Part shown: positions 42,101 through 50,219 of the stretch, one piece after another
Numbering within the stretch: position 1 is the stretch's first letter
Layout: each line of letters opens with the position of its first letter
Source: Patagioenas fasciata
Taxonomy: Eukaryota; Chordata; Aves; Columbiformes; Columbidae
DNA: 64,000 nucleotides
Direction of reading: 5' to 3'
Assembly (NCBI RefSeq): GCF_037038585.1
Contig: NC_092521.1
Span: forward strand, 149,820,605-149,884,604
Made by a program: the position numbers and the translations under genes
The notes under the pieces: generated by a model
What the model was told of the DNA's origin: nothing
Database searches by the model: none
What the model saw: the letters and a program-made list of their open reading frames with translations, nothing else

Positions 42101-45100
42101 TAAACTCAAAATCCGTTACTTCAGGGGAAACTAACCTTGTGGAGTGGCACATAGTGCTGAGGACAGGGCTTGGTAAAATGGAACCATTTGAAAGAAACAC
42201 ACTGTGGCATAACCACATGCAGTTACACATCTACTGTGTTACGATATAAAGTGATAGCACCATTCTGTGGTACTATATCCTGGAAAGGATGAATTTTGAA
42301 AAATTATTTTTGGGGCCCTACTGGACAACTCTTCATTGTGGTCTTCTGCGGCAGTGCAGTGGCAAAAAAAAACCCCAAACAATTCAGTCCTTTGCAGTAT
42401 TAAAGAGTGGAAGATGAAGCATTATTGGAAAAGAGAAGTTAATCTATCTGTAGTACTAGTGCATATAGTTCTGTTGTCTGTATCTGAAAAGAATCTTGAA
42501 AAAAAACTAAAGGGTGTGCAGAAAAGACGAAAAAAAAATATCCATAGGATGGAGAAAAAGGTTTTCTAGTTAGAGGTTGAGGAGCCTTGCCTTACCTAAA
42601 GGAGCAAGAAGTGATTCCTGTTGAAATACCCTGGCATAAAATACCAGCTACTAAGTAGCTCCATAATCCTGTGGAGAAAGGATAAAGATTGTGATCCTGA
42701 ACCTGAAGAACTTCAGTAACAGCTGGATGTGAATGAGGTATTCTGCATCTCTTCTTGTCTTCAAATCAAGAGTTGAAATCTTTACTGAAGTGATTGTCTG
42801 CGTGAAACATGAACTGCTGGACTCAATAAAAGTTTGATAAGTTGAAATTTAGGGCTGTGGATTTAAAAAAACCCAAACAACTCAATAATTGAACCCTTCT
42901 GGTCTTAAACTGCTTTCATAGATTTTTCATAGATTCATAAACACTCAAATTATTTTATTTTCAGTCTGACAAAACTGAAGCCTTTACTCTTATTACAGCC
43001 TGAATTGTATCATATATTCCTTTTATCCCTTAAATTTGTGTGTTAGGTCAAACTGCCTTCTGACTGAAAACATTAAATCTGTTTCTCTCTCTAACTAGAT
43101 TTATTAAGATTTATTCAAAATTCTTGCTAGTCTTGATGTTGCAAAAATATGACACCACTAACATGTGTTCTCCTATAGCTTATTTTAGAAGAAGAATGTA
43201 AATTGAGAAACATTTTCTAACAATCTGTACCAGTTTCAAGTTGTCTTTCCCCGGTACAGATTTGTAAAGGTTGTGCTTTTGATTAATGCTACAGGGGATA
43301 CCATCACTGTGTGCCTGCCTGATAGAGGAGCATGAAGATCATATTAAGGCAGCAGCTGCTTGGGCCTTGGGACAGATTGGAAGACACACTCCTGAGCACG
43401 CACGTGCTGTTGCAGAATCAAATGTGCTACCCACACTGCTTGCTATGTATACGGACATACGCAGTTCAGAAGATCTTCAAATAAAAGCAAGTATATTTGT
43501 GATATGAATATCTGCAGTATGAGATGTTTATTGTAATCAACAGGTGTAAGTACTTAAAAACTACTAAATGGTACATGCTGTTATTGATGTTCATTGAGTC
43601 ACAGACTTCCTGGGTGTAGGGTGTCCGAAGGCTGCATGTCATTTATGAGGACTGGCTGGTCCTAATGGGTGTGCACATGGTGCATAACAAATCACACAGT
43701 GCAGCCACAGCAGTCTAGTCCCTCATTTTCTTCCCAATTTAAACGAGAGTTGCATACAACCATAAACGCTATAATTTCTTGTGAGAGACTAATTTCTAAT
43801 TTTTTTTGAAGTATAGGCTCTTGTACAAAATATTATTGTCCTTGTAGTAGATTTGCTTACATTTTTATTATTATAATTAAACTGTAACAAATGCTCAAAG
43901 CTCTGTTCTTGAAAACATGCAACTGCTCATATTTAGGGCTTTCCTTGCATGGGAACTAGTAGAGTTGCAGTTTGGCAAAGTGTATTTTTGAGAGACAGTA
44001 AGTGAACCGACTGAAGAGTATGATATGACAGGATATGGTCTCCCATGTTGTACTGTTCCACTGAAGTATCACATTCCAGATATGTAAAATAACTTTTGTA
44101 TAGCCATTTTCAGTGGTCACCAAAATATCAAGGTCAAATCAGCTGTACCTATAATCCTACCCAAGAAGGTCATTACTGCTTGTAGCAGCCAACATTGAGT
44201 CTGTTTGCAGAAACTGAGCACTGCTGTATGACTGTTTCACTTTCTTTCCCTCCCTGCATGGGTGCTTGTGCACTTTGCTATCCCAGACCAGCAGACTCGC
44301 CCAGTAAGCCACTTCTAGAACACAATCTTTTAAAATGTGTTTTGATTTAGTTTTCTTATTATATTACAGTACTTCAATTTACTTACAGGGTCTACTTGTG
44401 CTGCCATTGTAGTCAAAGGAAAATTGCTATTACTTTGACCGTAGGTAACATAATAAGGATGTGATGCACTGTAGGTTTTGAGGTTTAATATATCTAAGTA
44501 GAAAATTGATTCTTCATTAAGTGACCTGATAGATATAATGGTTTTTATTGAGAAAATGCATTTTGAGAATTCTGATCAATTTTCTTTTTTGATCTGACTT
44601 CAGTGATTTATAACATGGATTCTTGTTTTCACTGATGCCTTACTATAGAAATTTTATTTTGCATTTTGATAGACTAAAAAAGCCTTAAAGAACATCCTTC
44701 AGAAATGCACATATCTTCCAGCACTTGAACCGTTGCTGCATGATGCCCCTCCCAATATTATGAAACATATTGTTGGGCAGTTTAGCAAGGTAAGAAAAGG
44801 CTCTGCTTGATGAGTAATGTGTTAATTGTTTTCTATTTAGCAAGGAAGCCATCTTTCCAAAGATGGAGTCTCTCTGAAGATCTCAGTTGTTTTCTCAGGA
44901 TCCTCAAGAATCCCCTGCAGAAGCAGCTTGGAACATCCCATTTTTTTGTCTGATAAAGCTGGATACTGTTTTATCTGTCATAATTCATCCTAAGACTGGG
45001 AAAACAGTTACTTATAAGCAAGGTGTTGTTTTTTTTTTTTTTTTTTTTTTTAGTTTTTTCTTCCTTGCCCTTTGAGATGAAGTGGAGTATTAACTCACAT

Positions 45101-48100
45101 GCAAATATTTTCACTGAGCCAATGTATCACATAAATCCCAGTCACATCTGTTTTAGATAAAGTACAAGCTGTCTGTACAGGAGTGACTGAAGTCAGGTAT
45201 TTTACAGTAATCTAGAGCAGGGGTGTCAAACTCATTTTCATGAAGGGCCACATCAGCCTCGCGGTTGCGTTCAAAGCGACAAAGGTAATTTTAGGACTGT
45301 ATAAATGTAACTACTCCCGCATTTATACAGTTCTAAAATTACATTTGTCCCTTTGAAGGCAACCGTGAGGCTGATGTGGCCCCCAGTGAAAATGAATTTG
45401 ACACCCCTGATCTAGAGTATAAAGGCTGTCCTCATTAATTTTCAGTCTCAATTAAGTAAGTGTAAAAATGCCAAATCTTTTCTCATCCCTCTCAAAATTC
45501 AAAAATGTTTGTTTTAATGACATTGTTGATTTGAGCACACCATGTAAAAAGTGATATAATTTAATCAAAGTATTTCAAATTATCTGAGTAATTGCTAACT
45601 AATCAGGAGATTTCCAGTGTCTGCAATGTTCACCAGCTGTTGGGAATCCTGCTGAACTATATACTGTCTTTTGTGTAATACTCTGTAGTGTAATATGTTA
45701 GCAGGGGATACCAGGCTCTCTCGGTGAGATGTTCTTTCTGGAAATGACCAAATGAAACACTCTTGATATTCAGTTCTGGTTATCACAGCTCTGGAAGCAC
45801 TGCTGTTTGTAGTGCAGATTCCTGATTACACTGCCACTCCTAGGTTTGTCCTGTCTTCCTGCTAAGTCTGTACAGAGAATAGAGATTTGCACAGAATCCA
45901 GTGCCTTTTGCTTCTGTGTGCTGACTGGAGCTATTAATGAGCTGAGTCGTAGTAATTGGTTACCCAGTGTGTAGAGTTGAATGTTGTTTGCTGTTGCACT
46001 GGTTTTGTACCCTTCACATCAGCTGATATTCTGGTTTGTTTCATTTTTCCTGTCTTACATTGTACTAAACAAACTATACTTGTCTGGGATTTGCTCTTCT
46101 GAAGTATATATTTAAAATGAAGTTCTCTGCAGTAAAAGCATTTTTCTTTCCTGTACCATAGCTTGGGAATTTTTTCTTCTTAGAGTTGTGGTATATCACT
46201 TCTGTGGGCTTATTTATAGCACGGTAAAAGCCTTATTTCTGAGCTGTGTTTCGGAGTGGGATGCTATCTGTTGTTGGTGCTGGACTGTGTCATTTTAGCA
46301 TTATCATTCTCAGGGTCTGTGCAATTCTGTGCTGTCTCAGTTTGGACTGGGGGAAGGGACTGTGTCTCAGAGGTGTTGTCTGTCCTTAGGGCCTCTTCCA
46401 AGAGAGTTTGCTGCTCTCATATCCAGCCTGGGAGTCCCGGTGTGGAGCAGGAAGGCAGGGAAGGCGCTGTATCCTGTCTCCTTGCTGGTTCCTCCTTGGC
46501 AGTTCTTGTTGTGGGAGATCTGTGGACAGACGCCTTTTCAGTTCCCATAATGAAACAATCACAGTTGTTCCTGGCAGTTCTGTGGAGTACATACTAGGGA
46601 CAAATCTCTATGCTCTTTTTTTTTTTTCCCTTCCCTCTGTCTGATTTTGTAGAGCTTAAAGGGACCAGAGAGATGAAGGCTGTTTGCCTATATGCATGGC
46701 AGAAATCTCATTCTTCTTTTCCTTCATCCTTTCAGGCAGGCCCTTCCTCCTCCAAGGCTCTTGTTTTACCCTGAGATACCATCAAATTTGTGGCTTGATT
46801 TTTTTCTGACCAGTGTGAAGGCTTCCAAAATGGTTTTGCCCCCCTACTATGGAACTCTCAGAGTTGGTTTTAAAGCTGTCTGGTTTTCCTATAGGTGCAG
46901 CTGATGTCGTACATTATCTCTCATTTCCCCCCACCCCGCCCCCTCTGTTTTTTTAATGTTATTGCAGCCCTGTGGGTCTGTGGACTACATGCTGTCATTC
47001 TCCCTCGCCTGGCTCAGCCCCCACCCCCTTCTTTCCCTCCCTCCCTTCCTCCCATCCTCTGGACAGAACTGCATATTGGCATCGCTCAGGGAGCACAGAA
47101 TGTATTGTCTGATCATTTCTGCTTCTCATCCCCTTTGGCTGCAGGAACTTCACATTTTTGCTTTGTGTGTGTGTTTGTAAAAGGCTTCCATGGCTACACA
47201 ATGTGTTGTAGGATTTTAATATCTATGAATTTAATAGTAACATGTAATGCGTCAAGGCTGCATTGTTCACTTGCAACAATTCTCAGTATTGTTTTCATGC
47301 AGTGATCTATACTGGATCATTATAATGATATAAAATTCTGCTCTACAATTAAACTGTGGGAATTGACATAAAGACCTGAATAACTTGGTTTAAGTGGAAC
47401 AGATGCTGTTGTTATTCCACGGTAGTGTTGCGGTTGTATTATCTATTTAATCCCTGCAATCTTATTGTCTCTGTAGGAATAATTCAAGAAATATTATTTA
47501 TGTAAAGATAAATATTCAATTAATTATTTTTATATATGCAGTGTATTAAAGTACATCTTAAATTATGTAATAACCATAAAGGGCTGTGTGTGTGTGTGTG
47601 TTTGTTCGGTTTTTCCCCCTGTATAACTGGGTGTTAAAATACAGTAATCATTACAGATGTTGCACCTCTGATGTTCCATTTTATCTGTCCTCTGAATTAA
47701 AAACAGATAAGCAATATTTGAGCCTAGTAGCACAGAGATTCCTTTAAAAGACAACATTATTTTTTTTTTTTCCTTAATATACTTTTCTGTGTGTAGGTGT
47801 TACCACATGACAGTAAAGCACGTCGTCTCTTTGTAACAACCGGTGGACTTAAAAAGCTTCAAGAAATACAAGCAGAACCTGGTTCTCTTCTTCAGGAATA
47901 TATCAACACTATTAACAACTGCTATCCAGAGGAAATAGTAAGGTAGGGAGAGTGAAATTTAAAAAATTCATACTTATAACATTGTTAGATGTTTTTTTCA
48001 CAGAAACAACAGAAAGCAAGGATTTAAAATATTAATTGAACTTCTGCATAATTTGTTTTTAATAAAACAGCATAACATTTGGTTAACTGCCGCAGAGGTG

Positions 48101-50219
48101 GTGAAACCACCAGATACATACTTTCGCACACTTTCTTTTGATTGTTTTTAGAATCAAACTTCTTTGTAAACAAATCCCAAATAATCAGTGTCTTGCAGGA
48201 AACTGGAAAGAAAAGTCGGTCCTGTGCTACCCAGGCAGACTCTGAGGGTTCAGCACAACCGCTCTCATATTAATGGATGTCTGTGGGAAGTTTAGTTTAT
48301 CTTGGTAACTTATTTATGGATTACTCAGGCTCCAGAAGACAGGCATTGGTGAATCTTGGGATGCATCCTTGACTTCCCTAAGAGCCTGGGGTATTCAGAG
48401 GCTCCTTTGAAACTTCCTCTGATGTGCAGAGGGTCCAGAGCCTCTCCTGCACAGTTGCTCTGCCCACAGCTGCCCTTCCTCCCCCAGCCTCATCATGAGG
48501 CTTAAGTGTTATATAAAAGGACCATACACCAGCTGTCTGCACCAAGTTGAACTTTGCCCTTAATGAATACAGAAACACTATTAAATAGCTTACAGTCAAA
48601 ATGTCACCATCCTAAATTGTAATAATGAGAGAAATGCCCTCCTAGATTCTAGATATCCATTTACTAGTCCTTCACTCCATCAACATATCAAAAGGATGTT
48701 GTACTCCTGCACTCCCTCTACAGGCTCTGAAAATCTACATCATCAATTTTAATTATAGCAACAGAGTTCTTCAACTAATAGTAGCTACAAACTAAGTCAT
48801 GCAAAATGAAGCCGTGTTTGTCTCCACAAGGAAAAGCCAGCAGTTGCCAAACTGGTAAAAGCAAAATCATAAAGAAACTTTATTCTGCAGCTAATACTTC
48901 AGAGGGAAAGAGGACATTTGCTTGTGCTTTTCTGGATATAATTAATGTTTCTTTGTTACAGCTATTTTTTTTTCCCTCTAAGTGAAACAAGGTTAGTCAT
49001 GTAGGCTGGGATGTAATAAAGAAAAGGGCCCCTTCGAGCATCTCCTGCTTGCCTCTTTGTACTACTGCTTGGTGTTGGTTGTGCTGCCTGAGGCACAGCT
49101 GCTATAATAGACTCCAGCTCTGGGTTTGTCCTGGAGACCTGCTATTGTAGGCAGTTTGCAGACTGAATATAATAATGCACTGAAAAGTTAGCTTTACAAT
49201 CAGAGAACTAATACTAGTTTTTAGGAGTTACATTATGCAGAAATCATCCAGAAAATGAAAGAAACAAAACCCCCCAAAGTAAATGGATCTTAATTCAGTG
49301 TGAAAACATTGGGATTTCTACTCGAATACATTTTAGGCATGCATTACATGGAAGTGTGTTCCTCTCTCTTTAAAGTTAAAGCTTCCAGGGCTCAGAGATG
49401 ACAATTTATGTGCCTGCAAAACCAGAAATGTACTGAGATGTATGTTTTTAGAATAAGTCAGTAATAATTTTCAGATAACTCTTAACCTGGAAAACAAGAA
49501 TTAAATGCAGCTTTGGTCATACTTACATATTGGAAACATGTAGTTGGTCCATTGTGGAAAACCAGCTGAATGACAGCAGGACAATATTGGCACCACAGAG
49601 TCCTACTCTAATGAAAACCTATTGGATAATCTCTGCCCTTGAGTTGGCATTACAGACAGAAGGTCATTGTGATAATTTTTTTTTGTTCCAGAATCAATGT
49701 CTCTCGCATTGATGTAGACTTCGCATTAGCTTTGGGGTGTGTGTTTATGTTCGATGAACAGCAGTAGACTATTGCTGTCTGGCAGCCTATGGTTCTGTGT
49801 AAACTCATGCTTTTTTTATTAAAGGCCATAATTTCAAAAGAAGTTAACACGTACATTTCTCGGTAAAGACAATGCTTATGGCTGCTGAATCTATATAAAA
49901 ACTAGCCACTTACCTACATGCCCTAAAAGAAGCTAAACATATTTTTGAAAACCTGACTTCCAAGTATAAATGATAACATAAGTTGAAAAAGCAGTCTCTT
50001 AAAACATTGTAAGGGAATAATTGTAGAATTCCTTGACCAGTGTTTAGTATTAGCATTTTTTTCCTGATCAATAGAAACATGAATAGTGTTTTATTACTTA
50101 GCACAGAACATACCTTGTAGTCTAATGCATAAACAAAATGTTTCTCTTTCAGGTATTATTCCCCTGGATATTCTGAGATACTTCTGGAAAGATTGGAAAA
50201 TTACCATCCGGTTTCATAA
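15154..50219 (+). CDS. SPAG6: SPAG6, axonemal central-apparatus armadillo protein, complete
   Basis: Eleven coding exons join without a frame break: 15154-15178, 15267-15362, 26537-26703, 30358-30541, 37132-37337, 38205-38378, 40773-40925, 43295-43486, 44673-44789, 47797-47942 and 50153-50219. The sum is 1527 nt, or 508 residues plus TAA, essentially the length of human SPAG6 (509). SPAG6 is the vertebrate orthologue of Chlamydomonas PF16, a protein of the central pair that is needed for ciliary and sperm motility. The product starts MSQRQVLQVFEQYQ and consists mainly of tandem armadillo repeats, seen as recurring helices such as AAAFVLRAVGKHSPQLAQAI and AAAWALGQIGRHTPEHARAV. The ATG sits in GCCGCCGCCATGA, a good Kozak context. 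All donors are GT except intron 8, which is GC. It follows BMI1 on the same strand. Confidence 0.98.
15267..15362 (+). CDS. SPAG6: SPAG6 exon 2
   Basis: After a CTCCCGCAG acceptor, this exon encodes residues 9-40 (FEQYQRARTQFVQAVAELAA, then RPQNIETLQSA) and ends one base into codon 41. It is the helical N-terminal lead-in to the armadillo array. It is GC-rich like the surrounding promoter island. Confidence 0.96.
15363..26536 (+). other. SPAG6 intron 2 (11.2 kb)
   Basis: No coding exon is seen. CpG-rich DNA fades out by about 15640, and the rest is AT-rich unique-looking sequence. It contains TTTGG/AAACC low-complexity arms near 16205-16285, T tracts (16441, 18846, 21738) and an old antisense CR1 near 25240-25960. 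A 165-codon frame at 19164-19661 has no recognisable features and is treated as chance. Confidence 0.7.
25240..25960 (-). mobile_element. Ancient CR1-like LINE remnant, antisense
   Basis: Read on the + strand, the order of phrases (CATCCTTGTTGCCTTTCACT, GATTTATACAATAGCGTAGT, then later GTGACCTCCCTCC) follows, with heavy decay, the complement of the older CR1 family shared by turtles, crocodiles and birds. No frame survives. Family assignment is by recall of the consensus and the edges are approximate. Confidence 0.62.
26537..26703 (+). CDS. SPAG6: SPAG6 exon 3
   Basis: Encodes residues 41-96, starting GVMSLLRPLLLDVVPTIQQT and ending SLSEQN, the first armadillo repeat (TAALALGRLANYNDDLAEAV). 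It follows the 11.2-kb intron 2. The open frame continues past the GTAAGG donor into the intron before stopping. Confidence 0.97.
28858..28927 (+). repeat. 35-bp tandem duplication, two copies
   Basis: Two adjacent 35-bp units (28858-28892 and 28893-28927), each beginning ATTTCTCTGTT and ending TGTTTTAGAG plus two bases, differ at only three positions. This indicates a recent local duplication. Confidence 0.85.
29840..29970 (+). mobile_element. MIR/CORE-SINE-like remnant
   Basis: The run TCTGTGTCTCAGTTTCCTG, then TTTGTAAATG, then GATGTTGTGAGGGT matches the well-known 3' half of MIR-type SINEs in order and spacing. It is highly diverged, as expected of an element old enough to be shared among amniotes. 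Edges are approximate. Confidence 0.55.
30358..30541 (+). CDS. SPAG6: SPAG6 exon 4
   Basis: Encodes residues 97-157 plus the first base of codon 158. It carries the repeat helices KKAAAFVLRAVGKHSPQLAQ and VKEAASWALGYIARHNS. The acceptor is TTTGTATAG and the donor GTAACA. Confidence 0.97.
30960..31110. repeat. Old amniote interspersed-repeat-like segment
   Basis: The phrases CAGTAGACCCCACTC and GTCAGGAATAGATCCTAGGA resemble an ancient repeat seen often in turtle, crocodile and bird DNA. I cannot assign the family, and the limits are approximate. Confidence 0.4.
32014..32153. repeat. A-rich low-complexity block
   Basis: About 140 bp is made almost wholly of A runs broken by C and T (AAACAAAACAAAACAAA and similar). 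It could be an expanded retroposon tail, but no element body could be identified next to it. Confidence 0.75.
32640..32800. repeat. Old repeat-like segment with tRNA-like wording
   Basis: TTAGGGCATATGTCTGGGAT, then GTGGGAGACAGATTAAAG, then TAGGCAGGATATGAACCTCT resembles a widespread ancient amniote repeat. The class (SINE or hAT) is uncertain and the copy is diverged. Confidence 0.38.
33550..33690 (-). mobile_element. CR1 fragment, antisense
   Basis: TCTTGGAAGGACCTTGGAAG followed by CCTGCTCAAAGCAGGGTCAG and AGACCAGGTTGCTTAGATC is the complement of a typical avian CR1 3' region. It is a short, moderately diverged copy. Confidence 0.68.
37132..37337 (+). CDS. SPAG6: SPAG6 exon 5
   Basis: Encodes residues 158-226, with armadillo helices LKRIAASTLSDISKHSPELA and the linker ILNPDAKLK. 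The open frame upstream of the acceptor (from 37023) is intronic read-through and not coding. Confidence 0.97.
37338..38204 (+). other. SPAG6 intron 5
   Basis: 867 bp of AT-rich DNA with normal splice sites (GTACAT donor, TTTACTAG acceptor). Nothing else was recognised. Confidence 0.75.
38205..38378 (+). CDS. SPAG6: SPAG6 exon 6
   Basis: Encodes residues 227-284 in phase 0, starting RQVLSALSQIAKHSVDLAEL and ending REIAKHTPE. Acceptor TTTACTAG, donor GTAAAA. Confidence 0.97.
38379..40772 (+). other. SPAG6 intron 6
   Basis: Mostly AT-rich, unrecognised DNA. A noticeably more GC-rich part at about 39160-39740 carries the minus-strand frame at 39246-39584 and is followed by an A-rich run at 39778-39800. 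Confidence 0.65.
39246..39584 (-). other. Unidentified 112-codon open frame, possible retrocopy remnant
   Basis: The minus-strand frame begins MNFTAYADRELRSKSHNAY and stays open upstream of that Met to about 39630. Its composition looks protein-like (balanced, with few low-complexity runs) and its GC content is above that of the flanking intron. I do not recognise the family. It may be an exonised or retrocopied fragment of another gene, or a chance frame. Confidence 0.25.
40773..40925 (+). CDS. SPAG6: SPAG6 exon 7
   Basis: Encodes residues 285-335 in phase 0, including GGVAAVIDCIGSCRGTVRLP and MMLGYVAAHSENLSMAV. Donor GTTAGC is a weaker GT site. Confidence 0.96.
40926..43294 (+). other. SPAG6 intron 7
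   Basis: AT-rich DNA with no supported feature. The stretch around 42480-42840 has some wording reminiscent of old CR1 or L3 3' ends, but it is too decayed to annotate. Confidence 0.6.
43295..43486 (+). CDS. SPAG6: SPAG6 exon 8, ending at a GC donor
   Basis: Encodes residues 336-399 in phase 0, from GIPSLCACLIEEHEDHIKAA to SSEDLQIK. The exon ends AAA followed by GCAAGT, a GC donor. Reading through gives seven more codons to a TGA at 43504-43507; using the GT four bases downstream would break the frame with exon 9. Confidence 0.94.
43487..44672 (+). other. SPAG6 intron 8, GC-AG type
   Basis: The intron begins GCAAGT and ends TTTTGATAG. Both flanking exons are in phase 0 and the joined protein matches SPAG6 across the junction. 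GC-AG introns are a known minority class spliced by the major spliceosome. The interior is AT-rich with no recognised repeat. Confidence 0.88.
44673..44789 (+). CDS. SPAG6: SPAG6 exon 9
   Basis: Encodes residues 400-438 in phase 0, starting TKKALKNILQKCTYLPALEP and ending IVGQFSK before a GTAAGA donor. The continuation of exon 8 by KK-A-x-KNILQKCTYLP matches the mammalian protein, which confirms the exon 8 GC junction. Confidence 0.96.
44790..47796 (+). other. SPAG6 intron 9
   Basis: It contains the hAT MITE at 45218-45409, T tracts (45027-45051, 46617-46628), a GT microsatellite (47584-47602) and a CCCTCC-rich stretch near 47012-47055. Frames of up to 136 codons at 46250-47300 overlap one another and show no domain. 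Confidence 0.65.
45218..45409. mobile_element. hAT-type palindromic MITE, 192 bp
   Basis: The element begins CAGGGGTGTCAAACTC and ends in its complement. The two 90-bp arms are near-perfect inverted repeats around a 12-base centre. It is flanked by a perfect 8-bp target duplication ATCTAGAG (45210-45217 and 45410-45417), the nTCTAGAn form typical of hAT transposons. It has no coding capacity, so it is nonautonomous. It lies in SPAG6 intron 9. Confidence 0.92.
47797..47942 (+). CDS. SPAG6: SPAG6 exon 10
   Basis: Encodes residues 439-486 and two bases of codon 487, from VLPHDSKARRLFVTTGGLKK to CYPEEIV. Acceptor TGTGTGTAG, donor GTAGGG. Confidence 0.97.
47943..50152 (+). other. SPAG6 intron 10
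   Basis: AT-rich DNA without a recognised repeat or exon. The donor GTAGGG and acceptor CTCTTTCAG are normal. Confidence 0.7.
50153..50219 (+). CDS. SPAG6: SPAG6 exon 11, last coding exon
   Basis: Encodes the last residues RYYSPGYSEILLERLENYHP-VS and ends in TAA at 50217-50219. The C-terminus differs from the human one (LNN) in its last few residues. The 3' UTR end was not fixed; an AATAAA at 51520-51525 is one candidate. Confidence 0.96.

Noticed and set aside
43286..43507. SPAG6 exon 8 ending at the in-frame TGA, as an alternative C-terminus
   Set aside because: The joined protein needs exon 9, and the GC donor at 43487 explains the junction. A retained-intron form remains possible but is not shown.
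46256..47305. Cluster of frames of 70-136 codons in SPAG6 intron 9
   Set aside because: Pyrimidine-rich sequence yields overlapping frames with Phe/Pro/Leu-rich products; no splice or homology support.
47584..47602. GT microsatellite and other T/A tracts as functional signals
   Set aside because: Ordinary simple repeats for vertebrate introns with nothing to suggest a special role.
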